Below, piece after piece: positions 42,972 to 51,226 of a stretch of DNA of 64,000 nucleotides. The notes under the pieces were generated by a model. It ran no database searches, was not told where the DNA came from, and was given only the letters and a program-made list of their open reading frames with translations. This stretch comes from Methanomassiliicoccales archaeon PtaU1.Bin124. Lineage in GTDB: Archaea; Thermoplasmatota; Thermoplasmata; Methanomassiliicoccales; UBA472. The DNA is taken from assembly GCA_002067865.1 (NCBI GenBank), contig MVRC01000013.1, positions 248,001 through 312,000 on the forward strand, written 5' to 3'. The translations under genes were made by a program, and so were the position numbers. How positions within the stretch are numbered: the stretch's first letter is position 1; every line of letters starts with the position of its first letter.

Positions 42972-43646
42972 TCAGAAGTTCCGCTGGGTCTTAGGCATGG
43001 CCACCGCTGTCCATAGCTTTACCTCTGCCGGTTCCGCCTTGATCGCCTTGAGCCTTATATCCAGGTCCAGCTCCTTCGCCCTGGCCCATTCGAATATGAA
43101 CTCCCGCGCCGCCTCGGCGTTCATGGCGACGGCCTCGAAGTACATGTCCATGACCGCCTCCTCCGGAACGTCGTCCTCGTGGGCGGTCCTCTCCCGGATG
43201 TCGTACAGGAGGGCGTGGCGCAACATCGTGTCCAGCTCCTCCCCGCTCTTCTGGAACTGCTTCTTGAACGAATCGAAGTCTGTGTTCGAAGGCGCCTTCC
43301 CGATCACCTTCTTGAACAGGATGGACAGCGTCTCCGACTTGCCCAGTTCCCTCAGGATGTTGTCCATCGCATTCTGGCTGCGGACGTCCCGGCCGAAGAA
43401 TCCCTCCACCGTCACGTAAGGGTCCTTCTGGGTCACGGCCCGCTCGCAGTCCTTCATAATCTCCATGAGCTTACCCAGCTCATCGAACATGAGCAGGAGG
43501 TTGACATAGCGCAGCCTCTGCCTCCCCAGGCACTTCGGTTGTGCGGAGATCAGGCGGTATGCGTTGGCGTACTCCAAGATGTGGGTGGACAGACCCAGCG
43601 CGGTCAGATGCGCCTCGTCCACCGGAAGAACCAGGTCGTCGGTCAT
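42972..43646 (-). CDS. HEPN/AbiV-like protein
   Basis: 224 residues, all helical. ANAYRLISAQPKCLGRQRLRYVN followed by MFDELGKLMEI matches the AbiV pattern (NAxRL ... EExGK), and RERTAHEDD gives an Rx4H motif used by HEPN RNases as catalytic centre. AbiV-family proteins act in phage abortive infection and many HEPN proteins are toxins. Remote similarity, so the defence role is an inference. Followed within 4 nt by a small metal-ligand-rich gene. Confidence 0.55.
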   Translation of the reverse strand: MTDDLVLPVDEAHLTALGLSTHILEYANAYRLISAQPKCLGRQRLRYVNLLLMFDELGKLMEIMKDCERAVTQKDPYVTVEGFFGRDVRSQNAMDNILRELGKSETLSILFKKVIGKAPSNTDFDSFKKQFQKSGEELDTMLRHALLYDIRERTAHEDDVPEEAVMDMYFEAVAMNAEAAREFIFEWARAKELDLDIRLKAIKAEPAEVKLWTAVAMPKTQRNF

Positions 43647-43703
43647 CGCCGGGATTGATGGTAGGTACTGGTCAATAAAGCTTCTGGCAGGACTGGAACG
43701 TTC

Positions 43704-43964
43704 CTACAGACGATTCTTGTATTCCTCGAGCAGGGCCTGCTGGTATTCCTTCTCCACGCTGGAGGGGACGAAATCGCTCTCCTTGACCAGCCTCAGAAGG
43801 TGGCGGCCGATCTCCCCGTCGTCGGTAAGGTTCATCCCGGACACCTTGACCATTATGTCGTCCAGGTCGTTAATCCCGACGTCCTTGCCGTTCACCTTGA
43901 TCTTGGGCGTCTCGTCGATCACGAGCTCTTCGCCGCACTTGCGGCATTCCTTGTCCTTCTTCAT
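43704..43964 (-). CDS. Small CxxC protein of unknown function
   Basis: 86 residues. A single CRKC knuckle at 7-10 (MKKDKECRKCGEELV), then strand-rich KIKVNGKDVGINDLDDIM and a helical C-terminal half. A lone CxxC could complete a zinc site as a dimer. Starts ATG 43964; 57 nt before the next minus gene begins downstream. No family recognised. Confidence 0.6.
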   Translation of the reverse strand: MKKDKECRKCGEELVIDETPKIKVNGKDVGINDLDDIMVKVSGMNLTDDGEIGRHLLRLVKESDFVPSSVEKEYQQALLEEYKNRL

Positions 43965-44048
43965 GGATGACCCTGCTCCTTGGCGGAACCTTTGATGGCG
44001 AACGCTAATAATGATTTCGATTCACCCCGTGACGGCCATCGAAATTGT

Positions 44049-44669
44049 TCAGATCAAGGATGGCAGATGGATGGCGACGGCAGGGATGTAGGTGTTGATG
44101 TAGTCGATCGCCCCGGACATGATGTACTCCACGCCCACCGCCGCGATCAGCAGACCCATGACCTTGGAGAAGATGTCGATGGTGTTCGTGCCCAGGCGCC
44201 TGACCACCCAGACCGCGTTGCGCAGCAATATCCAAGTGATCATCAGGGCGAAGAAACCAGCTATGAGCACGGTGAAGATGTCATACCTTCCCACCAGCAG
44301 GATGGCGGTGGTGATGACACCGGGCCCCGTCAGTATCGGGGTGGCCACGATGACCCAGGCCACGTTGCTGTCCCCCTGCTTGGAGAAGCTCACTCCGAAC
44401 ACCACCTCGATGGCCATCATCAACAGGACGATGCCGCCGGCGATGCGGAACCCGTCGCCCGTGATCCCGAACAGGTCCAGGATGGGCTGCCCTATGATGG
44501 CGAATATCAGGAATAGAAGGGAGGCAACGAGTATGGCGCGGTTGGCGCTGGCGACCTTCTGCTGCTCGTTCTGTTCCTTGGTAAGGGTGAGGAACATGGG
44601 CAAGCTGGCGAACGGGTCGAAGATGAAGAACAGCAATGTCGCCGCAGCCAAAAGTCCCTCGAGGTCCAT
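44049..44669 (-). CDS. MarC-family integral membrane protein
   Basis: 206 residues with six hydrophobic helices. LLFFIFDPFASLPMFLTLT at the N-terminus, ILDLFGITGDGFRIAGGIVLL and VATPILTGPGVITTAILL are typical for MarC/YhgN. Transport function is unproven for the family. Stands alone; a plus-strand prenyltransferase gene diverges upstream. Confidence 0.88.
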   Translation of the reverse strand: MDLEGLLAAATLLFFIFDPFASLPMFLTLTKEQNEQQKVASANRAILVASLLFLIFAIIGQPILDLFGITGDGFRIAGGIVLLMMAIEVVFGVSFSKQGDSNVAWVIVATPILTGPGVITTAILLVGRYDIFTVLIAGFFALMITWILLRNAVWVVRRLGTNTIDIFSKVMGLLIAAVGVEYIMSGAIDYINTYIPAVAIHLPSLI

Positions 44670-44792
44670 GATGCCTGGAACGAAAGAAGTGCATATAACG
44701 CTTTTCGATGCCCATACCTGCCGAGTCGAAAACCGGATTTACCGGTTCCTGCATGCGTAAGGCTAAGTCCGATAGGATATGTTGTGAGGGCC

Positions 44793-45707
44793 ATGGTGAC
44801 CTGGGGATATTTGGGATGGCAGCTAAGGGGCTACGTCCAGCTGATGCGGCCGAAGTTCGCCATAGCGTCACTGCTCATCTACCTGGCCGCGCTCCTGACG
44901 GTCGATAAGAGCCCCGATTGGTCCTCTTATGCCCTATGGGCGGGCGTGGCATCGGTCATGCTGGTGCAACTTTCCGGGCAGCTGGCGAACGAATATTCGG
45001 ATTGGAAGGGTGACATATTCTCCCGGAGAACGTTCTTCGCCGGGGGCAGCGGCATCATACCGACGGGAAGGGCATCTCCCGGTTCCGCCTTGGCCCTGGG
45101 CATCGTAACGGCCGCTCTGGCATTGTGGAGCGCCTATTACGTCACCATCGCGGTTGACGGGCGGGGGCTGTTCCTGCCCATCATAGCGATCGGGCTCGTG
45201 CTCTCCTGGTCCTACTCCATCAGACCGGTCCGTCTGGCCAACACTGGTATCGGGGAGCCTGTGGTCGCCGTTCTGACCGCCTTCATCCTGCCGACCATGG
45301 CCATCTACTATGCCACGAGCCTGATGCAAGTACAATGGGAGCTTTCCCTCCCGTTGTTCTTCTTCTCCATGGCCATGCTCATCAGCGTGGAGTATCCGGA
45401 CCGCCATGCGGACATCCGTGCAGGTAAGAGGAACATCCTCTACCGCTTGGGCATCCGCCGGGCGGCAGGGCTGCAGGCCCTGTGCTCTTTCATCGGCTTC
45501 GCCCTTGTGGTCTATTTCATCCTGACCGGCTCGCTTGGATGGCTGGTCGGACTGGTCTTCATCACCCTGCCGTTCGTCTGGGCCGCGGCGACGGTCATGG
45601 GCATGTCGAAATACTATGAGCATGAGCAGGCGGCGATCGCCTCGGCCGCCGTCTCGTTCGCCCTGGTGGTGCTGATATTGCTGCTGCTGGTCGATGCGGC
45701 GTTATAA
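44793..45707 (+). CDS. UbiA-family prenyltransferase, second paralogue
   Basis: 304 residues from ATG 44793 (GTG 44784 also in frame). Eight to nine helices. Motif 1 LANEYSDWKGD and RRTFFAGGSGIIPTGR, motif 2 SVEYPDRHADIRAGKRN bind the prenyl diphosphate. The order is close to MenA-type enzymes, as with the gene at 15051; the two differ in both motifs and probably use different acceptors. Confidence 0.85.
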   Translation: MVTWGYLGWQLRGYVQLMRPKFAIASLLIYLAALLTVDKSPDWSSYALWAGVASVMLVQLSGQLANEYSDWKGDIFSRRTFFAGGSGIIPTGRASPGSALALGIVTAALALWSAYYVTIAVDGRGLFLPIIAIGLVLSWSYSIRPVRLANTGIGEPVVAVLTAFILPTMAIYYATSLMQVQWELSLPLFFFSMAMLISVEYPDRHADIRAGKRNILYRLGIRRAAGLQALCSFIGFALVVYFILTGSLGWLVGLVFITLPFVWAAATVMGMSKYYEHEQAAIASAAVSFALVVLILLLLVDAAL

Positions 45708-45759
45708 AAATGAGATGAACGGGCGCTGAGGCCCGAGGTTTGCTCGAGAAACGGGAATT

Positions 45760-45987
45760 TCACTCCAACGTGGTCTTGACCAGATAATAGGTGACCGCGT
45801 TATTGTTCTTCTTGGCCTTCACGTAGCCCTTCTTCTCCAGGTCCTGGAGGGAGTTCATGCAGCGTGCCTTCGGCAATCCGCTCTCGGACGTGGCCTTCTC
45901 CGCCTTGATCGCCTTGTCGTCCGAGACCGCTCCGGCCTTCTTCATCGCCTTAAAGAGTTTCTCTGAATCGGGTGATAGGTCTGCCAT
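45760..45987 (-). CDS. Small winged-helix protein
   Basis: 75 residues. Helix-turn-helix pattern (SGLPKARCMNSLQDLEKKGYVKAKK) then a wing (NNAVTYYLVKTTLE). The N-terminal half SPDSEKLFKAMKKAGAV is also helical. Likely a DNA-binding regulator of unknown target. CGATAAATATAT at 46014-46025 on the minus strand is its probable TATA box and implies a short or absent leader. Confidence 0.72.
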   Translation of the reverse strand: MADLSPDSEKLFKAMKKAGAVSDDKAIKAEKATSESGLPKARCMNSLQDLEKKGYVKAKKNNNAVTYYLVKTTLE

Positions 45988-46013
45988 GACCTCCGGGCAT
46001 GCCCGAGGGGGAC

Positions 46014-46025
46014 ATATATTTATCG
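46014..46025 (-). promoter_or_regulatory. TATA box of the winged-helix gene
   Basis: CGATAAATATAT on the minus strand, 27-38 nt before ATG 45987, with no good ribosome site in between. Confidence 0.55.
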
Positions 46026-46141
46026 GTTTACCTGCACATTTTCGATGCTGGCCATGACATCGTGTGACGCGGTCTGTCCACCTACGACCAGGCCAATACC
46101 TTCATAACCTGTACGCTCTCATATCAACGGGGAGGTGTATC

Positions 46142-46570
46142 ATGCAGAAGACATTTTGGCGCTGCCACGTGTGCAACGACATCCATTACGGTCTGAGGCC
46201 GCCTGAGGTCTGTCCCACCTGCGGCGCGAAGAACGCCTTTGCCCGATGCGACCCCGCAGAGGTGGGGAAGGTGCAGCAGCCTACCGAGGCCATCGATACC
46301 GAGGAGAAGGTCATCCAGGTCTGGAAGGAGTTTGCCGCCAGCAACCCCATATGTCGGCTGGCGGAGGATGAGAACGAGGTCCGCATGCTTGCCGGCGGGG
46401 TGCTGGAGAACATGCGTAACCGGGGTCTGAAATACTGCCCCTGCCGCATCACCAGCGGCAACCTCGAGAAGGACCTGCTGCTCATATGCCCCTGCAATTT
46501 CGTTCGGCAGAAGAACTGGACCGAACTGGGGGAATGCTGGTGCGGACTGTTCAAGAAGAAGGAGGATTGA
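46142..46570 (+). CDS. Rubredoxin-fused ferredoxin:disulfide (thioredoxin) reductase
   Basis: 142 residues from ATG 46142, with GGGGAGGTG upstream. N-terminal rubredoxin-type iron site CHVC (8-11) and CPTC (24-27). C-terminal FTR catalytic domain: C99-P-C101, C116-P-C118 and C132-W-C134 in GECWCGLF. The last motif is CHC in plant FTR; Trp replaces His here. The enzyme passes ferredoxin electrons through a [4Fe-4S] cluster to a disulfide. First of four tightly spaced genes with a thioredoxin-fold protein and lplB-lplA. Confidence 0.85.
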   Translation: MQKTFWRCHVCNDIHYGLRPPEVCPTCGAKNAFARCDPAEVGKVQQPTEAIDTEEKVIQVWKEFAASNPICRLAEDENEVRMLAGGVLENMRNRGLKYCPCRITSGNLEKDLLLICPCNFVRQKNWTELGECWCGLFKKKED

Positions 46571-46573
46571 AAC

Positions 46574-46870
46574 ATGGCTGAGAAGGGAGATAGACTGATC
46601 TGGTTCTGGGGAAGGGAATGCCCACACTGCAAGCAGATCCGGCCCACCGTGGAGCGGCTGGAATCTGAGATGAACATCAAGCTGGACCATCTGGAGGTTT
46701 GGCACGACATGAACAACCAGAAGCTCATGCAGGAGTACGGTGACAAGATCTCGGAGGCTTGCGGAGGAGAGCTGGGGGTGCCAGCGTTCTACAACGAGAG
46801 GACGGGGAAGGCGCTGTGCGGATACCGCATCCCGCTGGAGAAGTTCAAGGAATGGGCCTCCGGGAAGTGA
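46574..46870 (+). CDS. Thioredoxin/glutaredoxin-fold protein with CPHC
   Basis: 98 residues, 3 nt after the reductase gene. LIWFWGRECPHCKQIRP gives the active site C-P-H-C, as in DsbA or archaeal glutaredoxin-like proteins, and LGVPAFYNERTGKALCGYR holds the cis-Pro. No signal peptide, so cytoplasmic. It is the obvious redox partner of the upstream ferredoxin:disulfide reductase. Confidence 0.85.
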   Translation: MAEKGDRLIWFWGRECPHCKQIRPTVERLESEMNIKLDHLEVWHDMNNQKLMQEYGDKISEACGGELGVPAFYNERTGKALCGYRIPLEKFKEWASGK

Positions 46871-46877
46871 TCGAACC

Positions 46878-47180
46878 GTGAGCTGGGCGGCAGCGGAGAG
46901 GAAGGTACCGGGCGGCAAGCTGATCCGATTGAAGGTCGAATGTAAGGATGGATCGGTGGCGCAGGCCATGATTGAGGGCGACTTCTTCCTTTATCCAGAG
47001 GAGGGACTGGCATCACTGGAGAGGGCCTTGGTCAACGTCAGGCCGTCAGATGTCCAGGAGGTCACCGCCAGACTGGAAAGGACGGTCCAGGCCGGCCGGA
47101 TGGAGCTGATCGGATTTGCAGTGAAGGACGTGGTGGAGCTGCTGGAGGAGATCGGATGTTCAAGGACAGATGGCGTTTGA
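46878..47180 (+). CDS. lplB: Lipoate-protein ligase accessory subunit LplB
   Basis: 100 residues from GTG 46878, 7 nt after the previous stop. AERKVPGGKLIRLKVECKDG, then IEGDFFLYPEEGLASLE, matches the C-terminal domain of LplA, which in Thermoplasma-type archaea is a separate small protein required for lipoate adenylation. Overlaps lplA by 25 nt. Confidence 0.85.
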   Translation: MSWAAAERKVPGGKLIRLKVECKDGSVAQAMIEGDFFLYPEEGLASLERALVNVRPSDVQEVTARLERTVQAGRMELIGFAVKDVVELLEEIGCSRTDGV

Positions 47181-47911
47181 TACCGTTCCACGATGCCCCC
47201 GCCGCAGAGAACATGGCGATCGATGAGGCGGTGGCCGAGGCGGTCTCATTCAACGAGGCCAATCCCACCATACGTTTCTATGGCTGGAAGCCTTCGGCGG
47301 TCAGCATCGGCTGCTTCCAGTCGATGAAGGATGAGGTGGACATCGATGCCTGCAGGGAGCTGGGCATAGACAGAGTGAGGAGGCGCACCGGGGGTGGGGC
47401 GGTCTTCCATGACCATGACGGGGAGATCACCTACAGCGTCATCTGCCCGGAGAGACTGGTCGAAAAGGACATCACCGCATCGTACAAGCAGGTGTGCGGA
47501 TGGGCCGTGGCCGCCCTCAGATCGCTGGACCTGGATGCGGAGTTCAGCCCCATCAATGACATCCTGGTGAATGGCAAGAAGGTATCGGGAAGCGCACAGA
47601 CCCGGAGACAGGGCATCTTCACCATGCACGGCACCATCCTGTACAAGGTCGACAGGGAGACGATGTTCCGGGTGTTGAAGGTCGGCAGGACGAAGACATC
47701 CGATAAGCCCTCGGCCCTGCCATCGGACAGGGTGGCGGGTGTGGGCGAGATCTCTACGATACGCAAGGAAGAGCTGCTGCTGGCCCTCGTAGGCGCGTTC
47801 ATCGACGGCAAGGAATGGTACCTGGGCGAGCTGGGCCGGGACGAGGAGGCTCGGGCGGACGTCATCGCCTCCATGCGCTATGCCAACAACGATTGGAACC
47901 TCAGTCGCTAG
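47156..47911 (+). CDS. lplA: Lipoate-protein ligase catalytic subunit
   Basis: 251 residues, the catalytic domain only. RRRTGGGAVFHDHDGEITYS binds the lipoyl-adenylate, and NDILVNGKKVSGSAQTRRQG carries the catalytic Lys; MHGTIL follows. With LplB it attaches lipoate to the lipoyl domain of the E2 encoded on the opposite strand, whose 3' end it overlaps by 11 nt. Confidence 0.93.
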   Translation: MFKDRWRLIPFHDAPAAENMAIDEAVAEAVSFNEANPTIRFYGWKPSAVSIGCFQSMKDEVDIDACRELGIDRVRRRTGGGAVFHDHDGEITYSVICPERLVEKDITASYKQVCGWAVAALRSLDLDAEFSPINDILVNGKKVSGSAQTRRQGIFTMHGTILYKVDRETMFRVLKVGRTKTSDKPSALPSDRVAGVGEISTIRKEELLLALVGAFIDGKEWYLGELGRDEEARADVIASMRYANNDWNLSR

Positions 47912-49160
47912 ACGTCGTCAGCAAAAGAAGTTCTGGACTCTCCAGCTGCTTCTTCAGGTCGGTCATGAACCTTCCCGCCTCGGCGCCGTCGAACGCCCTG
48001 TGGTCAAACGTCAATGACAGCGGCAGTATCTTCCTGATCCTTATCTCCCCATCGATGACGACCGGTGTGTCCATGATCTTCCCGGTCCCCAGGATGGCCA
48101 CCTCCGGATAGTTGATGATCGGAGTGCCATAGGTCGAGCCGAAGATGCCATAGTTGGTGATGGTGAACGTCCCGCCCTTGAGGTCCGCCAGGTCCAGCTT
48201 CCTGTCCTTCGCCAGGTTGGCCAGGTTGGTGACCTCCTCGGCCAGGGCGAATATGTCCTTCTGGTCTGCCGCCTTGATCACCGGCACGATGAGCCCTTCA
48301 TCGATGGCCACGGCCATGCCGATGTTGTAGTACTTCTTCATGACGATCTGCTCCGCCTCATCATCGATGACGCTGTTCAGCAGAGGGTGGAGCTTCAATG
48401 CCTCGGCCACGCCCTTGATGATGAACGGCATGTAGGTCAGTTTGACCTTCTTGTCGGTCAGCGCCTTCTCCTTAAGCTTCTCCCTCAGCGCCACCAGGTC
48501 CGTGACGTCGGCTGAGTCCATGGCGGTGACCGCGGCCACCTTCATCTGGGACTCCATCATGTGCTTGGCCGTGACCTTCCTTACCCCTTTGATGGGGAGG
48601 CGTTCCACCCAGCCGTACAGGTCGAACTTCGGAACTCCCTTCCTGACCTCGCCCGCTGGCTTCGCCGCAGGCTTGGAGGCCGCCCTCACATCCTCCTCCG
48701 TGATGCGCCCTTCCGCCCCGCTCCCCTTGACGGTGCCAAGATCGACGCCCAGGTCCTTGGCCAGCTTGCGCACGGCCGGGACCGCCTTGACCTCCGTTGG
48801 CGTATAGACAACGGACGGGGCGGGCCGGGACGAGACCATCACCTCCTCCGTGGGCAGCTCCCCCACCACGCTGATGGACGGCCTCCTGCCCTCGGCCGCC
48901 GGAGCGGCCGGAGCCGCCTCGCCCGCCTCACCGATGACCGCCAGCACCTCGCCCACCTTGACCGTTTCCCCCTCCTTGAAGGAGAGGCTGAGGACCGTTC
49001 CGGCCGCGGGGGAGGGCATCTCCACCACGGCCTTGTCGGTCTCCACCTCGGCCAACGATTGGTCCTGCGCCACCTTCTCCCCTACCTTGACAAGCCACTT
49101 CTTGATCTCTCCCTCGGTGATCCCTTCCCCCAGGTCGGGGAACTTGAACTCTTTGGCCAT
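47901..49160 (-). CDS. Dihydrolipoamide acyltransferase E2 of a 2-oxoacid dehydrogenase
   Basis: 419 residues from ATG 49160, where the lipoyl domain starts (MAKEFKFPDLGEGITEGEI). Lipoyl Lys in ETDKAVVE (about 1-80); E3/E1-binding domain about 120-160 (AVRKLAKDLGVDLGTVKGSGAEGRI); catalytic domain to the end with LTFDHRAFDGAEAG (DHRxxDG His). Fourth gene of lipA-E1alpha-E1beta-E2. The peripheral binding domain is retained although no E3 gene is present. Confidence 0.95.
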   Translation of the reverse strand: MAKEFKFPDLGEGITEGEIKKWLVKVGEKVAQDQSLAEVETDKAVVEMPSPAAGTVLSLSFKEGETVKVGEVLAVIGEAGEAAPAAPAAEGRRPSISVVGELPTEEVMVSSRPAPSVVYTPTEVKAVPAVRKLAKDLGVDLGTVKGSGAEGRITEEDVRAASKPAAKPAGEVRKGVPKFDLYGWVERLPIKGVRKVTAKHMMESQMKVAAVTAMDSADVTDLVALREKLKEKALTDKKVKLTYMPFIIKGVAEALKLHPLLNSVIDDEAEQIVMKKYYNIGMAVAIDEGLIVPVIKAADQKDIFALAEEVTNLANLAKDRKLDLADLKGGTFTITNYGIFGSTYGTPIINYPEVAILGTGKIMDTPVVIDGEIRIRKILPLSLTFDHRAFDGAEAGRFMTDLKKQLESPELLLLTTSSD

Positions 49161-49169
49161 TTGCACACC

Positions 49170-50144
49170 TCAATAGCTCGCTGTCCTCATGATCGCCTTG
49201 ATGATCCTGTCCGGTGAAATGTAGTAATAATCCTCTCCCTTCGGCAGGGGAACGGTCACATCCGGTGCCGTGACCCGCTCCACCGGCGCCTCCAGAGATA
49301 GGAGGGCCTTCTCATTGATGCGGGCCACGATCTCGGCGCCCACCCCGAACGAGCGGGGCGCTTCCTGCACCACCACCGCCCTGCCCGTGTCCTTGACCGA
49401 CGCGATGACGGCCTTCCAGTCGGCGGGGCTTAGCGTCCTCAGGTCCAGCACGTCGCAGCTCACCTTCCCCCTCAACGAATCGACCGCCTTCTGGATGAGC
49501 GGCATCATCGCCCCCCATCCTATGACCGTGACGTCCTTGCCGTCCTGCACCTTCCTGGCCTGGGAGAGGGGAATGAGATATTCCCCTTCCGGCACCTCCT
49601 CCTTCAGCATGCGGTAGGAACGGGTCGGCTCGAGGAAAACGACCGGGTCCGGGTCCCTGATGGCCGAGGTCAGCAAGCCCTTCGCTTCCAGCGGAGTGGA
49701 AGGGACGACCACCTTCAGCCCAGGGATCTGGCAGTACAGCGCCTCGGTGCTCTCCGAGTGATGCTCCAGCGCCTTCACCCCTGCACCGTAGGGCATGCGC
49801 AGCACCATCGGCACCGACAATCGGCCCCGGGTCCGGTTGCGCATGCGGGCCGCGTGGCAGATCATCTGATTGAGCGCCAGGTAGGAGAATCCCATGAACT
49901 GCACCTCGGCGATGGGGCGGAGCCCGTTCATGGCCATGCCGATGCTCGTTCCCACGATGCCGGCCTCGGCCAGCGGAGTATCTATGACCCGTTCGGGGCC
50001 GAACTTGGCCAGCAATCCCTCGGTGAGTCGGAACACGCCACCGTCCGTGCCGACGTCCTCGCCGAGGATGACCACGCTCTCATCCCTCTCCATCTCCTCC
50101 TTCAGGGTGGTGTTGATGGCCTGGACCATGTTCATCAAAGCCAT
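49170..50144 (-). CDS. pdhB: 2-oxoacid (pyruvate) dehydrogenase E1 beta subunit
   Basis: 324 residues from ATG 50144, which is 6 nt after GGAGGG; the ATG at 50150 directly abuts that site. MVQAINTTLKEEMERDESVVILGEDVG, GVFRLTEGLLAKFGPERVIDTPLAE and EGEYLIPLSQAR are typical E1beta. Forms the alpha2beta2 ThDP enzyme with the upstream gene. Substrate is pyruvate or a branched-chain 2-oxoacid; sequence alone does not decide. Confidence 0.94.
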   Translation of the reverse strand: MALMNMVQAINTTLKEEMERDESVVILGEDVGTDGGVFRLTEGLLAKFGPERVIDTPLAEAGIVGTSIGMAMNGLRPIAEVQFMGFSYLALNQMICHAARMRNRTRGRLSVPMVLRMPYGAGVKALEHHSESTEALYCQIPGLKVVVPSTPLEAKGLLTSAIRDPDPVVFLEPTRSYRMLKEEVPEGEYLIPLSQARKVQDGKDVTVIGWGAMMPLIQKAVDSLRGKVSCDVLDLRTLSPADWKAVIASVKDTGRAVVVQEAPRSFGVGAEIVARINEKALLSLEAPVERVTAPDVTVPLPKGEDYYYISPDRIIKAIMRTASY

Positions 50145-50146
50145 CT

Positions 50147-51226
50147 TCATCCCTCCTTTCCCAGATCGTCGCGAAGGGCAGCGAGCTGCTCCTCCAATTC
50201 CTCCGGCATCTTCTCATAGGTGAACTTGAAGGTGTCCTCCAGCGTGGGCCGGGGATAGGCCTCCGCCTTCTTCACGGCCTCCTCCACGAAGGCCGCGAGC
50301 TCCTCGTTCAAAGCGGTCTCCTTGGCATCGTCCCACAGCCCCCTATTGACCAGGTAGGTGCGGAAGCGCTTGATGGGGTCCTTTTGCGCCCACTCCTCCA
50401 GCTCCTTCTCCAGACGGTAGCGGGTGGCGTCGTCTGAGGTGGTGTGGTCTCCCATCCTGTAAGTGTAAGATTCGATCAGGGTCGGGCCTTCCCCGTTCCT
50501 CGCCCTTTCCAGCGCCTCATTGGTGGCGATGTACATGGCCAGCACATCGTTCCCATCAACCTGGATGCCTGGGAACCCATACGCGATGGCCTTCTGTGCG
50601 ATGGTATCTGCGGCGGTCTGCCTGGATCGGGGCACGGATATAGCCCATTGGTTGTTCTGGCAGATAAAGACGTTGGGGGTCTTCCAGACGCCGGCGAAGT
50701 TCAGTCCCTCATGGAACTCCCCCTCCGACGTGCCGCCGTCCCCGAAGTAACAGACCACGGCGGTCCTCTCCTTCCTGGACCTGGCGGCATAGGCGATGCC
50801 CACGGAATGAGGGATCTGGGAACCGACCGGCACGGCCGAGGGCGTGATCCTCTGCCCCTCAACGTAGTTGGAACCTTCCTCGTTCCCCATCCAGTAAAGG
50901 TAGAGGCGCCACAATGGTACTCCCCTGTGGATGAGATTTCCCAGCTCGCGGAAGGCCCAGACGGTCCAGTCGTCCTTCTCCATGGCCACGGCCGGGCCTA
51001 TCTGAGACGCCTCCTGCCCCTTGGTGGGAGGATATGCCCCCAATCGGCCCTGCCGCTGCAGCTTCACCGCCTTATCGTCCGCCAGGCGGGTCAGCACCAT
51101 GGTGCGGTAGATGGATAGTAGGGTGGCATCGTCCAGTTTGGGATCGAGCTCCTTCACAACGCTTCCATCCGCCTTCAGCACCTCGAGCCTCTTCCCCTTC
51201 AAAGGGTGGTAATCATCTGTCAGCAT
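50147..51226 (-). CDS. pdhA: 2-oxoacid (pyruvate) dehydrogenase E1 alpha subunit
   Basis: 359 residues. ThDP motif YFGDGGTSEGEFHEGLNFAG, ending in ICQNNQWAIS, and the phosphorylation-loop region SYTYRMGDHTTSDDATRYR. AGGGAGAGG upstream of ATG 51226, within the end of lipA (14-nt overlap). Decarboxylates a 2-oxoacid and hands the acyl group to E2 lipoate. Confidence 0.94.
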   Translation of the reverse strand: MLTDDYHPLKGKRLEVLKADGSVVKELDPKLDDATLLSIYRTMVLTRLADDKAVKLQRQGRLGAYPPTKGQEASQIGPAVAMEKDDWTVWAFRELGNLIHRGVPLWRLYLYWMGNEEGSNYVEGQRITPSAVPVGSQIPHSVGIAYAARSRKERTAVVCYFGDGGTSEGEFHEGLNFAGVWKTPNVFICQNNQWAISVPRSRQTAADTIAQKAIAYGFPGIQVDGNDVLAMYIATNEALERARNGEGPTLIESYTYRMGDHTTSDDATRYRLEKELEEWAQKDPIKRFRTYLVNRGLWDDAKETALNEELAAFVEEAVKKAEAYPRPTLEDTFKFTYEKMPEELEEQLAALRDDLGKEG

